Shown here piece after piece: positions 10,682 through 23,354 of a DNA stretch of 64,000 nucleotides. Within the stretch, counting starts at the first letter, position 1, and each line of letters opens with the position of its first letter. Below the pieces are notes generated by a model that was given only the letters and a program-made list of their open reading frames with translations, did no database searches and was not told the origin of the DNA. The position numbers and the translations under genes were made by a program. The DNA comes from Combretum micranthum (taxonomy: Eukaryota; Streptophyta; Magnoliopsida; Myrtales; Combretaceae): positions 558,001 through 622,000 of the forward strand of contig JAMXBD010000237.1 in the NCBI GenBank assembly GCA_024138025.1, written 5' to 3'.

Positions 10682-13600
10682 TGTAAACCCCTAGATTTTA
10701 CAGTAATTTTATACGTTTAAACTTGGTTTTCGAACTTAGAAGTTAGTATAGATCAGCTTATAAATCAAACTGAATAGTTGTTAGAGCCTTAAAATGAGAT
10801 AAACTCAAATTACAGTTCATAAAAAGAATATAAACCCTAAAAAGATCAGCTAGCCCAAAAATTTGATAGTTTCGAGTCTCTAAGGGATCAGTTTCCATAT
10901 CCGTTTGTGAATGCATAAAATGAGATAAAATATTCCGACAACTAATTCATCCTAGAAAAAAAAAATATTAAGGTATCCATATAATATCGATAAAAATTTT
11001 CAACTCATAAAAATATAAGTTATAGCCCATATACGTGTATTTTATCTCTATCGGTAACTTATCTGATATTTATTATTACTATTTGTCATTATTTGGTCTT
11101 AAATTTGTAGCAAACCATAGTTTCCATATCTTCTGAAGAATCTCATGAAGAATCCCTACAAGCTAGCCTAAAACATATATTTATATTTTACTATGCATGA
11201 TGTCAAATTGTCGCTTCACATTTGAATTTTTTTCCTTCTTCTCCCCCTTCTTGCTTTGATTTCACGCCAGCTACTACACTACCATGGCAGCTCCATTTCA
11301 ACTTTTTTTTTTATCTATTTATACACTTAAACTCCTAAAGCTCCTCTACAAATCCTTCCATTTCTCTCTCTCTTCTCTCTTTTTTGCCCTCTTTTGTCTC
11401 CTTGCTTGTGGCGTGAATCATCTAATTGCTGCCCGTCCCATATTTTCCATTTCAAAAATCTCTTTGCTTTATCTTGTGAGGTATACACGTCTTTCATAAT
11501 CTCTTAGTAATTTTAGTTATGATTTCATGCTTCTTTTTTTGCCAAAAATCCTTTTATCATGCTCAAAACTTTGAAGTATCATGCTAGATTTACACCATAT
11601 CATGTCAACCTAACCTTCTTAATATCTTGTATATTTTTGTTTTACATTGTAATCTAATTGAACTTTCTATATTTATATTTATTTATATCTACAAGAGTAC
11701 AAAGCTCACTAGCACCACATTTATTTATGTTTCTTGCTTTTATTATTTATGCTCAAGACTTTTCCATATCAAGTCATTAAATAAGATTAGTTCATCTCCA
11801 TTCTTGGACTTGTCCATATTTTAGTCCCGGGAGCCTTGATATAATCTAAGACTCCCAAACTTTTGTTTTATTGCTTATCATGAGACTGAATTATTCGAGT
11901 CTTGAGAGCTTGTTATAGTCTACGAATCTCAAATTTTTTTTTTTTGTTATTTATTGGACTAGAATCACTTTGAGTCCTAGGGAGCCTTGATTTAGAGTTA
12001 AGACTCCCATCTTCTTATTTTGCTTATATTATTCCCCTTATTTTATTATTTCTAATACTTATGTTCTTTTTGTGTTCATGTTCATATTATGCCCATATTG
12101 ATGTTGCCTTAACTCTTAAAAATTTGACAAATCCCATTTTGGAAAAAATTATGACTTACAAAAAATTATTTTTAGAACATAGAAAACATGTATGAAATGG
12201 AAGTTTTGGAAACTAAATTATCACTATATGTTTCTTAAAATACCAAAACTATAAGTTAAATGGAAAAACTAAAAACTCGATTTTCCTCATATGAAAGTAC
12301 TTAAAGACAATTTTTGAGAATGATACAAATGAGAATAAGCCATAGAAAGGCCAAACTACTAAAGGAGGCAAAACTTGATTTATATACCTAAAAATTTGTT
12401 TAATGGTACTATTGTCAAGTAATAAGAATTTTTCTAACCAACATCACTTTCTCATGCATTAAAGTAGTAAGTTGGAAAAATGATTATTTATGAAAGTCAT
12501 TAGAACCCACATTATCCATATTTTGTCAAATTGATAATAAAGCTTATTTTTAAGAAATTTTAAACTATGAGGAACAACTTTTGTTATGAACTCATTAATT
12601 TTGTGAGAGTACAAGGATCCTAATTAAACCATAAAGACCATTTTTGCAAGATATGAACTCAAGCAACATCACTATGATCATGCATGAATCATGAACCATT
12701 ATTGTATATATAGTACTATGATATGATATATGTACAAGTCTAGTTTATCCAAGGAAGTTTTCAATGTACAAAAGTGATTAATTACAAAACCTGGGATATA
12801 GATGAGGAAGATGTAACTGTCTTAAGAATAGAACTTTCATAAAAATTCCTTTTCTATATAGAATAGGTTTTCTAGACTATAAGTTTAAGTAAAGATTAAT
12901 ATGGAATACTCATTTTAGGTATCTCCTTTGGATATGTGACGAAGGAGAATACTTATTATTTCTTGAGGACTATTTTGACTGGAAAATTTTTGCAATGGTT
13001 GAGTGAGTTTTCCATGCTTTACGTATTTATGCTTGTGCTTGTAGAATAGAGCACTAGAAGTTAGGAAAAAGATAAAAATGGATTGCTTAAGGGAATGGGG
13101 AAATCTATGCATGAGATTCGTTGGTTGATTAAAGGAATGATAAATACATCGAAACACCATTTGGTTGCTAGATGTCTTGCATGATTTGTATCCATTGATT
13201 GTCTGTTGTGATAATTGTTTGGTTACCATGGAAAGAAATTTAACTCCGATTGGAAAATTTTAAAAATGGATCATGCATGATATAAAGTGAGTCACATTAC
13301 ATTGCACTACTATTCCTATACATGGACTCAGTAGGTAAAGATACTTAACTTCAGCATGAGGAACTACAACGTTTGAGGAATATGGCCTCATGGAGGAGCT
13401 ATGCCGGATTGCATGCTAAAGGGGAACTAATAGTGGTTGTTTTTTGGAACCCTAGATGGTGGATGAACTCCAAAAGTGCAGCATTCCCTAACCCTTCTTA
13501 TGGAGGATGAAAATTCATTACTCATGACACTTGTAAATCATGAATGTATGTGTGAACATATATTTGATACATTGCATATGGTTGCCTAACTAATTTGTTT

Positions 13601-14080
13601 GTCTTGGTTGATATGAATATGTCATTGCGGGATTATCTCATTAAGCTGGTTATAAGCTTACCCCTTTATAGATTTTTGTTACAAATGGAGTATAACAAAT
13701 ATTTATGGCTAAAACCAAGACCGCGATACTGTTGGGTAAGAGCAGGAGCCTAGGAAGTACTCGTAGTAAAGATCTTTTAATAAGATTGTAGTGGATTAAT
13801 GATTTAAAGTGAAACTATGTAAATTCAGATGGAAGGACTTTATTTGTTTTTTATGTAAGAACAATATGGATGTAAGAGTCTGCACTAGTTATTTCTAAAT
13901 TCTTGCCTGCTATATTGATGTTCATCACATTAAATTGCATTACTCAGATGGTAACTCTTATGGTGAAAGTACACATTGTGCATAATATCAAAGCTTTTGC
14001 GTGACTAAAGTTGTCACTCCTAAGCTTTAATATTGTGTACGGTAGATTATCACGTTTAGGGTACCATTCATGGCGTGACA
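10682..14080 (+). mobile_element. Solo LTR, copy A of the 3.4-3.5-kb family
   Basis: The 3,399-bp unit starts TGTAAACCCCTAG and ends GGTACCATTCATGGCGTGACA. Flanks are CACAC (10677-10681) and TACAC (14081-14085), a target duplication with one mismatch. The order of landmarks matches the copies at 42318, 47848 and 42079-52521: TGTAAACC start, an ATACGTGTATTTTATC...CGGTAA block (11033), a C/T-rich leader, AGTCCCGGGAGCCTTGA (11822) and the GACTAAAGTTGTCACTCC...GGCGTGACA end. No internal retrotransposon sequence is present, hence solo LTR. Confidence 0.75.
11822..12010 (+). repeat. ~76-bp unit repeated three times inside LTR copy A
   Basis: AGTCCCGGGAGCCTTGATA (11822), GAGTCTTGAGAGCTTG (11899) and GAGTCCTAGGGAGCCTTGAT (11973) each continue to an AAGACTCCCA-like end. 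The related LTR at 47848-51343 has this segment once (49128), so this is a copy-specific expansion. Confidence 0.65.
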
Positions 14081-14273
14081 TACACACTTTTCTCCTTTGA
14101 TTGTAGAAATTACAGAATCTCTAAAAAAAATCAAAGTTTCTCCAAAAACTCCTCTAACACTAGAATTCTCATCAAAAGATAAAGAAAAATTAGAAAGGAT
14201 TTCACTTTTTAAATCACCAAAAGAATAGAAAGGATAATTATTACCTATTCTTTGATTCTTGTTCCCTTTTGAT

Positions 14274-14981
14274 CATGGTTGCCAAAATCGCGATTTTACC
14301 CATATGATGATATGAGTTTATGATTTTAGAGGGCCCTTCCGAGTTGACTCGTAGGTAGAATCGTTTTTTGGTAGAATCTTACAATTTCAACCCAATTTAA
14401 CAATTCTATCTATTCAAGTCAAAAAGCTAAAACATAAAAAATACAATCGTGTGTTTACAAGCTCATTAACTATTAGGAATTAGAATGATGTATCTTCTTG
14501 TTATCGTTTCTAATTGGTTTCCACATACTCTCTCTATCTTTTTCCCTCCTCCCTCAAAAAACCCTGTTCTACATTTATAGAATTCATTCAAGTCAAGTTA
14601 TAACTGTAAAGTTGACAAAAAACTTATTTATTTAATTTATATTAAACATTTAATAAGTTAAAAATTTTCATTCTCTTCAATTTATCACTTAGTGCAAACA
14701 AAATAATAGAAAATAAATTAATTTTGATTCTATTCGCTCTTTTATATATATATTTTATATTATCGATTAAGAGTTGTTATAGAAAAAAGAACTTAATTTC
14801 TTCATTTTTTTACCATTCATTATGTGTTTTATGTTTTCTACATCTTCTATAAGTATTTCTATAAATTTTCAAAGCTATTTACAAATGTTATAGAAACTTA
14901 CGTTTCTACGTTTTGATTTTACATTCCAATTCTACTGACCTCCTGGCAATTCTACATAAAATCGCGAGTTTGATAACCTTG
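14274..14981. mobile_element. Non-autonomous hAT element with 8-bp target duplication
   Basis: The ends are inverted: CATGGTTGCCAAAATCGCG at the left, and CAAGGTTATCAAACTCGCG when the right end is reverse-complemented. Flanks are CTTTTGAT at 14266-14273 and again at 14982-14989, a perfect 8-bp duplication as made by hAT transposases. The 708-bp body has no coding capacity. Confidence 0.85.
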
Positions 14982-15405
14982 CTTTTGATTGTAGAATACT
15001 AATTCTTCAGCAATACTTAAGGTTTTTCTCCAAAACTCCTTTGAAAATCAAAAGAAGACTTTTGGAAGAGATCACTCCTTAGATTGCTAAAGAATTGATG
15101 ATGATTAACTCACCTTGACCTTGATTCTTGATTTCACTTGATGCAAGGATCACTAAAAGAGAGGTTTTGAGAGATTTCTAATACCTATGAATGATTTTGG
15201 AGAAGGAGGCCTAGGTTATATGAAAAAACATGTAAAAATACTTAATTTTTTGAATAGGAAAGGCTAGCGTCCTAGATCATTCAGCGGTGAATAGGTCTAT
15301 GCCAGTGGTATAGGAGAGGACGGCCAACGATCTTTGTGGCAGCTTTGAACTGGGTCCATTTGTCTTCCATCACACCTTTGTCATTTGACAAAACATTAAA
15401 TTACA

Positions 15406-16060
15406 TAATAAGATGGATTGTAAAACTCTCTTATTTTTAAGCAAATGACACATTTATCATTCCTTATAAAACATTTATCTTTATATTATAGATATCATGA
15501 CAAATATAATATTAGTAGTAATTATTATATAATAAACATAATGATACTATGATAAGTCTATGCAATCAATTATTAAATAATATAGATATATCTCATTGTA
15601 TGGTATAAATTATATGTTCTATATCTGCGGTTGGCTCGCAATCAACCCGTAAAGTCCAATTCGATTGTATTGTAGGGCTTTGTTGATATTTTATATGAAA
15701 TGCTACTTTTATAGCTATTTAGAGTAAAAGAACGGCGATGTGAACAAAATTATTAACTAGATATTACCTGCAAACCAATAGACCTGAACTAGTATTGATT
15801 TCTAAATAATATGATTTACAATCAAGGGAAACAGTAATAAAGGATATTGATACAGTTCATGACAATCTAATAATTGAGGTTCACCGCAATTTAAGTACCA
15901 GATTGATAAACGTGATTAAGAGAGTAAATTTTTTTTATAGTGTCATTGATCTCATTGATGAAATATAGTTTAAATTACAATACAATTAAACGGGCCAAAT
16001 TAGTAGAGCAAAATAGTCCATTAATTAAGCAAAATATAGAAAACAAAGCCTAATATTAAG
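15406..16060. other. Gene-free stretch
   Basis: AT-rich DNA without supported genes, inverted ends or repeats. Confidence 0.4.
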
Positions 16061-16285
16061 GGTCTGTTTGTTTGGCGCAGAAACAGATGCTTTTTTTCAA
16101 ATTTTTTTCTAATAAATTATTTATCAAGAAATAGATTTAGGTAAAAAAAAAATTGACAATTCTCATTAAAAAATCAAATAGATTAAATATATATAATATA
16201 CATATATATGCAAATAAGACATATTTACACATATCATTTTAAAAAAGATATAAATACAGATGAAAGACAGACCATCCAAACAGAC
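16061..16285. mobile_element. MITE, ~225 bp, same family as 23733-23915
   Basis: Starts GGTCTGTTTGTTTGG and ends CCATCCAAACAGAC, which are inverted ends. An internal block, TTATCAAGAAATAGATTTAG, matches TTATCAAAAAATAGATATAG in the element at 23733. AAG stands on both sides, but 3 bp is too short to prove a duplication. Confidence 0.6.
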
Positions 16286-16504
16286 AAGTTATACCATCTC
16301 AATGGTAAGCTTTTGTTGTTCGAGTGGTAGCTTAAATGATATTGGGTTCAGTGTGATCTTCTTTGCTTTAGTAAGATTGTACCTTCTGCCTGGATGGTTT
16401 GTCGTTTAAAATGGTAAATTGGTTATGGGGATAGCGACTCTATATATGCTGTCTAAGTGGCAGCTTGGTATATGTATATCATCTGGGTTTCGAACGGTGG
16501 AGCT

Positions 16505-17060
16505 ATTAGGGAGTTACTCGACCCTCGACTTGGCTTGGCTCGTTAAGTAAATGAGCCAAGTTAAATCCTAAGATAAAGTTTGTTTATTTAAATAATCCAA
16601 ACTTGAGTTTTGATTTAGACTTATGAGTCAGCACCTGAATAGACTTATGGACAGACTCATAAGTAGGCTCGTTAACGAACTCGTTAGCAAATTCATAAAT
16701 TTTATATTTATGATATATTAATATATAATTAAAAAAACTAATTTCTAATTAATATACGTTTACATATATTTAGCAACTATTATATATTAACTTTAGTTTT
16801 GAAAAAAAAAATGGAAAAGAGGCTATTTAAACAAGTGAAGCTTGAGCTTTAAATTCAAGGTCGATAAAACCTCGTTAGGCTTGATAATAAGCTCACCTTG
16901 TCTTGAGATTGATCTGTAAATAAGCTGAGCTCGAGCCTAGTTTTCAGGCTTGGTAAATAGCTCAGCTCGAGCTTGATAATTTTTAAACAAGCTAAGCTCA
17001 AGCTTCCAAAAGTTCGGCTTGATTCATTTGTTACCTGTTGGAATGGAAATCCTTGCCATT
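16505..17060. repeat. Repeat rich in GAGCTCGAGCTT / GGCTTGGCTCG motifs
   Basis: Imperfect direct and inverted copies of GAGCTCGAGC, AAGCTCAAGCTT and GGCTTGGCTCG recur, a style I associate with subterminal regions of plant hAT-like MITEs. I could not settle the ends or a target duplication. The 86-codon open frame here is not a gene. Confidence 0.4.
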
Positions 17061-17115
17061 TTTCCCTTGTATGCCTACACAAATGATGGGTTGGCTCGGG
17101 CACTAATGTAGTCAA

Positions 17116-18109
17116 ATCTAAATCAATTTTTTTAACTTAGGGTGGCTCTAAAGATATGAACCATGGCTCACATTATCACTATCCTATTGGAGAGTATGTA
17201 ACCTTGAATCTAGTCTCTTCTATGGCTTTTGATTTAGCAATATAGAGGTGGTACGAATCAGTTTGAATTTTTTCTTGTCTTATATCAAATATTTAGATTA
17301 GAAATTTTTTAAACCATTAAATAACAACTTAGTTTGAACCGGACTACGAATTACATAAAAATTGTAATTAAAAAAAGAAAAAATTTGTTAATAAAATGCG
17401 GACATTTAACTTTTTTTTTTTAGGAAATCCATATTTGAAATAATTCATAGTTTGACATGTATAGCATTGCAACCAAAAGTAAAATTAATAATTTTTATAG
17501 TCTTTCATAATGTCCAACTCAATTAATGAATCTTAAAGATAAAACATCACAAAACAGTTATAATTTTTCCAACAAATATGAAAATTAAAAAAATGATAAA
17601 TATCGAATAAAAATTCCTCATCTTTAGTTATGGTACAAGTTGTTAGTGTCACAGTCGAGGATTAAGATAGAAAGAAAATTAAAAAGAAAATATGATGGAG
17701 AGAATCGAAGGGTAAGATCTATAAATGGATTGATCAAGTAATTATAAGAGATGGTAGGAATAAGGATTATAGTTATATTATTAGGGTTGAACATTATTTC
17801 TTTACTCTTTAGTTAATTTCTTTTTAAATTTTTTTCAAAACAATTTGGTTCAGATTAAATTATGTGATTTGCATTATACATCAAATCAAGCCATAATCCA
17901 TATGGGAACTGCTAGTCCGAATCGCAGTTCGAACCATAATCTGATCCCCTGGAAAAAGGAAAAAACCACAACTTTAGTTTAATTTGATTTAGTTTGCAAT
18001 CTGGTAAGTTTGATCGGCCTTTTTCCCCACCTAGCCATCGAACCCCATATGCAAACAAATTCTTTCTACCTACCCGATGCGTATCACGTAAGACTTGCTC
18101 CCTCTTAAC
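17116..18109. other. Gene-free stretch with hAT-like end motifs
   Basis: No gene supported. TAGAGGTGGTACGAATCAG (17242) faces an inverted-looking CGGCCTTTTTCCCCACCTA (18017), which hints at a further hAT-like element, but the flanks show no 8-bp duplication. Confidence 0.25.
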
Positions 18110-18300
18110 CTATTTTAAAATCGGTAGTAGAAGAAAGATGTGATAATCACCCTGACAGAACATGAGAGTGTTGGCATACCCATCAAATATGTTTATCATG
18201 TTGCTTTCATCGTCTGAAAAGTGCACAGTAACATCCATTGGTTGATCTTTCAATTTGTTTGGCTCGGAAAGGTGGAGTTTGGATGACTGTGGAAGTGCCA
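18110..18300 (-). other. Exon-like open frame of unknown function
   Basis: From an ATG at about 18300 the minus strand reads MALPQSSKLHLSEPNKLKD and on through HFSDDESNMINIFDGYANTL to a stop, 63 residues, with codon use more gene-like than its surroundings. A possible splice donor (CAG/GGTGAT) follows FCQ. Its upstream part lies inside the 1.94-kb duplication; in the second copy (near 20360) the CAG codon after MALP is TAG, so that copy is broken. I do not recognise the protein; it could be a captured exon. Confidence 0.3.
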
Positions 18301-20158
18301 TTGCTAACTGGCTGCTCCCTTCTTGTGTATAGATTCCGCAACTTTTTTGCTTAATAATATTATGCAACTCATCGTTAAAAAAAAAAAAAAATGTAGTGTA
18401 ATACATGAGTTATTAAAATTTCTCTCAATTAAAATTAGTAAATAATGATGAATTAGGAAATAACAACTAACTACTTTTAGCCAGTTTTATTGTACATAAA
18501 ATAAAGGGAGATTGTCTTAGCTCAAGTCATCAAATGATGACCTTATTTTAGGACATGACTAATACTGTTCAATCAAAATAATTTAATGATGATGCTGATT
18601 AAAAACAAATTTTTTAACATCATGGTAATTTTATTACATCTTGTTAAGTTCGTCCGATTGTGATAAGTGGTAATTAAATTTATTGAAATCTACTAAGTTT
18701 GTCCTAGTTTTGGTAGGTTGATTTTATACTAAATTTTAGAAGTGGTAAATTCGTTACATTCTGTAAATTTATCCAACTGTGTCATGTGGTATTTTTGTTG
18801 AATTCCAGAAAGTTTGTTGCATTGTGGTAAGTGTGTTCGATTCAGTACTATTCAATACTATTCATATGTTGTACAATTTATTATCGTATTACATGAATTT
18901 GTTGCATTGTGGTAACTTTGTTTGATTTTGGTATGTAGTAGATTTGTTATATTCTAGTAGTTTGTTCGTTAGTGCTAAGTGGTAGATTTCCATATTCTAG
19001 TAAATTAATCACATTTTGGCAGTTTATTCATTAGTGCTATGTGGTAGATTTGTTTGATCCTGGTAAATTTGTTACATTTTGATAAGTTGATTGTATACTA
19101 ACTTTTAAAAGTTGTAAGTTCGTTGTATTCTGGTAAGTCCGTCCGATTATGGTATGTGATATTTTTATCGAATTCTAGTAAGTTTTTTGTATTGTGGTAA
19201 GTACGTACTGTTAAGATGTCGTACTATTTATCATCATATTATGGTAAGTTTGTTGCATTAGGTCACTTTGTCCAATTTTGATATGTGGTAAATTTATTGT
19301 ATTTTGATAGCATTTTTGTCCAATTATGGTAACTGTACAAAGAAGACCAATTTATCCGGCCGCATCCTAAAATTAGGTTGCAGTTTGGCTTAACTAATGA
19401 AGTTCCTTGTTTAAGTAAAGCCTATTTGAATATTTGCTAGATTGAAATCTTTGACACGAGATTCACTAAAAGTAACAAATGTTATAATTGTCATCTAAAA
19501 ACTAATGTTGTCATAACTGGACCAGACCAGCTGATCTAACCCGGTTCAATAGAAATCGATATGAGAAGCTAGCCAATCCTTTCCATTGGCCCATTTTACT
19601 TTGAACCGATTTGGATGACCTGGTCAGGTCATCGGAGTCTTAATGCAGCTTTCATTAAAAAAAATGCCTAAAGTCTAACAGAACAAAAGATAAAAAACAA
19701 AACAGGACTAAACACTAAATAAGAAAGAAGTAGTGTAGTACTAGTATATAGAATGAAGTTGGCAAACCCTAAGGCCTAAGGTTTCAATCACCTCTAGCTT
19801 CAGTGCTCACTCCCTCTGGAGAAAATTTGACAGGGAACCACCAACACGACATACTCAATAGCACCATGACACCACCAGAATACCGCCACCCTGAACCCCA
19901 TCGACCTTAACCCTTGAACCCTAAAAGCTATAGTCTAACTCCTAACACGGGACAAAGCACACAACTACTAGTATGACCTCCTCTCCTTCAGTAAGCTTGC
20001 TTTGTTTTGTAGTAAACGAAAAAACTTTTTGTTAGAAAATTACAGCCATTATGAACTTTGTGAAAATTCTAGAGCTAACTTTATGGCGTGTTGTTTGAGC
20101 TTCACAAGTCAGCTAAGGTTACATGCAAAGTTAGGTTCATTGGGAAGCCAAGGGTAGT
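18227..20158. repeat. 1.94-kb direct duplication, copy 1
   Basis: From AGTAACATCCATTGGTTG at 18227 to GGGAAGCCAAGGGTAGT at 20158 the sequence is nearly the same as 20288-22237, differing by scattered substitutions and small indels. Outside these limits similarity stops abruptly. The copies are separated by 129 bp of unrelated DNA. Confidence 0.92.
18620..19345. repeat. Minisatellite-like tract inside copy 1
   Basis: Short variants of TGGTAAGTTTGTTGCATT, GGTAGATTTGTTATATTC and TTTTGGTATGTGGTA follow one another for about 700 bp. Spacing is irregular, so this is a diverged short-unit array. The same tract occurs in copy 2 at about 20690-21415. Confidence 0.7.
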
Positions 20159-20287
20159 GTAAACCCCAGAAATTTTCCACATTAGTATACGACTCTAAAA
20201 TAGAATATATGAACTAGTTAGCAAACTTAGAGTCCAATAAAAACCTAAGAATAGATCAATGACTTGAATTTGGCTAGATTAGGATCT

Positions 20288-22237
20288 AGTAACATCCATT
20301 GGTTGATCTTTCAATTTGTTTGGCTCGGAAAGGTAGAGTTTGGATGACTATGGAAGTGCCATTGGTAACTGGTTGCTCCCTTCTTGTGTATAGATTCCGC
20401 AACTTTTTTCCTTAATAATATTATGCAGCTCATCGTTAAAAAAAAAATGTAGTGTAATGACTTACCTGTGAAAGATTACATAAGTTATTAAAATTTCTCC
20501 CAATTAAAATTAGTAAATAATGATGAATTAGGAAATAACAACTAACTACTTTTAGTTAGTTTTATTATACATCAAACAAAGGGAGATTGTCTTAGCTCAA
20601 GTCATCAAATGATGGCCTTATTTTAGGACATGACTAGTACTATTCAATCAAAATAATTTAAAGATGATTGCCTGATTAAAAACAAAATTTTTAACATCAT
20701 GGTAATTTCATTACATTTTGTTAAGTTCGTCCCATTGTGATAAGTGGTAAATTTATTGAATTCTAATAAGTTTGTCCTAATTTTGATAGGTTGATTTTAT
20801 ACTAACTTTTGGAAGTGGTAAGTTCGTTGCATTCTAGTAAATTTATCCAATTGTGGCATGTGGTATTTTTGTCGAATTCTGAAAGTTTGTTGCATTATGG
20901 TAAGTGTGTACGATTTAGTACTATTCAATACTATTCATATGTTGTACAATTTATTATCGTATTACAGGACTTTATTGCATTGTGGTAACTTTGCTTGATT
21001 TTGGTATGTAGTAGATTTGTTATATTCTAGTAGTTTGTTCGTTAGTGCTAAGTGATAGATTTGTCATATTCTGGTAAATTCGTCACATTTTGGCAGTTTG
21101 TCCATTAATGCTATGTGGTAGATTTGTTTGATCTTGGTAAATTTGTTATATTTTGATAAGTTATTTGTACAATAACTTTTAAAAGTGGTAAGTTTGTTGT
21201 ATTCTGGTAAGTCCGTTAGATTATGGTATGTGATATTTTTTGTCGAATTCTAATAAGTTTGTTGTATTATGGTAAGTGCGTACTATTAAGATGCCGTACT
21301 ATTTATCATCATATTATGGTAAGTTTGTTGCATTAGGTCACTTTGCCAATTTTGATATGTGGTAAATTTATTGTATTTTGATAGCATTTTTGTCCAATTA
21401 TGGTAACTGTACAAAGAAGACCAATTTATCTGGCTGCATCCTAAAATTAGGTTGCAGTTTGGCCTAACTAATGAAGTTCCTTGTTTAAGTAAAGCTTATT
21501 TGAATATTTGCTAGATTGAAATCTTTGACACGAGATTCACTTAAAGTAACAAATGTTATAATTGTCATCTAAAAACTAATGTTATCATAATCAGACCAGA
21601 CCAGCTGATCTAACTCGGTTCAATCGAAATCGATATGAGAAGCTAGCCAATCCTTTCCATTGGCCCATTTTTACTTTGAACCGACTTGGATGACCTGGTC
21701 AGGTCATCGGAGTCTTAGTGCAGCTTTCATTAAAAAAAATGCCCAAAGCCTAACAGAACAAAAGATAAAAAACAAAACAGGACTAAACACTAAATAAGAA
21801 AGAAGTAGTGTAGTATTATTATATAGAATGAAGTTGGCAAACCCTAAGGCCTAAGGTTTCAATCACCTCTAGCTTCAGTGCTCACTCCCTTTGGAGAAAA
21901 TTTGACAGGGAACCACCAACACGGCACACTCAATAGCATCACGACACCACCATACCACCACACCACCCTGAACCCCATCGACCTTAACCCTTGAACCCCA
22001 AAAGCTATAGTCTAACTCCTAACACAAGACAAAGTACATAACTACTAGTATGACCGCCTCTCCTTTAGTAAGCTTGCTTTGTTTTGTAGTATATGAAAAA
22101 AAACTTTTTGTTAGAAAATTATAGCCATTATGAATGTTGTGAAAATTCCAGAGCTAACCTTATGGCGTGTTGTTTAAGCTTCACAAGTCAACTAAGGTTA
22201 CATGCAAAGTTAGGTTCATTGGGAAGCCAAGGATAGT
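20288..22237. repeat. 1.94-kb direct duplication, copy 2
   Basis: Starts AGTAACATCCATTGGTTG and ends GGGAAGCCAAGGATAGT. It contains a small extra segment near 20455-20477 (GTAATGACTTACCTGTGAAAG) that copy 1 lacks. Both copies share the region with GACCAGACCAGCTGATCTAA and the CACCACCCTGAACCCC stretch near the end. Confidence 0.92.
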
Positions 22238-23307
22238 CCATGTCGAAAAGAATCCAAAGATTTCGTTTAACATCAAGGTTAGTAGTTGAAGTGATGAAAC
22301 TTCAATTGAAACAAATACGTTAAGAAATAGCACAAAAATTAGGGCCTTAGGGGTTGAAATGAAGAAAGATAGAGGTGTAACGGTAACTAAAGTCTTTAAA
22401 TCGACGAAAGGAAATAAGCATAGAGAATAGAGACAGACAGACCTTATGCCATAAATTATATATTAAAAATAATAATATTACAAATATAAATAAGGTGAAA
22501 AAATTCCAATATTGTTATGAATTGGTTGAAATGATTTTTTAATTATAATTTATTTAATTTTATTTTTTTATAGTAATTAAATTATAATTTTTTAATATTT
22601 TTATTGACCCTAGTTGAACTCGATTCAACTCTTTGACCCCTAATCCCTTAACATGTCTAGGTCAAATCTCAGTCGAGTTCTTTGTTAAAAACATATTATA
22701 AGTGATTTCATGATATTTCCACTTAGGGCTTTCCTTTAATAAAAAATATTAGGTACTAACGCGTATTGTGCTTAAATGAATGGCATACAAGTACTACATC
22801 TATTTTAACAAATGATTATGTAATTTTTCAGAAAATTATCCTCATATCTAAATTATACAGAATCTTATAAGCTACTCACGCAAACACGAGACATATTGTA
22901 CTAATATCGCATTTCTTCAACCACCATCCAATCGATCAAAGTTTCTTCTTCTTTTCCATGCTTTCTCCTACTCTTTGGTAATCTCTCCCTCATTCACTTG
23001 ATCATTGGGTTTTTTTCCCCTACATTTGTTTTTATTCTCTCTCATGCTCTCACATAAATAATATTTTCTAACATACACGCCCTTCTCCCTCCTCCTCTTC
23101 CTTTGTCGTCTTCTTCTTCCTGGCTTCCTTTTTTCTTTCCCCCAATTTTTTCTTATCTTCTAATTGAAATTTTAATTCAAGTTGGAACAAGATTCCATTC
23201 ATTGACAATTAACAAAGAACAACATGACAATTTAATTCTTATTATGAATTAAGATGATAAGATTTGTATTTAGGAATTAACTACTTAAAAGGAAATCTAA
23301 ACAATAG
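22238..23307. other. Intergenic DNA with a long pyrimidine-rich tract
   Basis: No gene supported. From about 22930 to 23160 the plus strand is dominated by C and T (for example CTCCCTCCTCCTCTTCC), which can look like a 5' leader or regulatory tract, but no coding sequence follows on the plus strand. Confidence 0.4.
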
Positions 23308-23313
23308 TTTATT
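23308..23313 (-). terminator. Likely poly(A) signal of the reductase gene
   Basis: TTTATT on the plus strand reads AATAAA on the minus strand, 42 nt beyond the stop codon of the reductase gene. Plant poly(A) signals are loose, so this is a candidate only. Confidence 0.4.
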
Positions 23314-23354
23314 CAAGAAATTGGTTTGGTAATAAATCTACAAATTATTTTGCT

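Larger units (their letters stand above)
9618..15405 (-). mobile_element. Possible older LTR, minus strand, holding two insertions
   Basis: Removing the solo LTR at 10682-14080 and the hAT element at 14274-14981 leaves about 1.7 kb that starts TGTAATATCC and ends AAATTACA. Near its right end, read on the minus strand, is an LTR-like leader (ATTCATAGGTATTAGAAATC) followed by short direct repeats. No target duplication matches at these ends, so the boundaries are tentative. Confidence 0.3.

Noticed and set aside
9618..15405. Confident call of an outer solo LTR here
   Set aside because: Ends look LTR-like but flanking 5-mers differ (AATAT and TAATA), so it is listed only as possible.
18110..18406. 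JAZ/TIFY domain in the MALPQSS... reading
   Set aside because: The TLMFCQG stretch only faintly recalls TIF[FY]xG, and nothing around it fits a TIFY or Jas domain.
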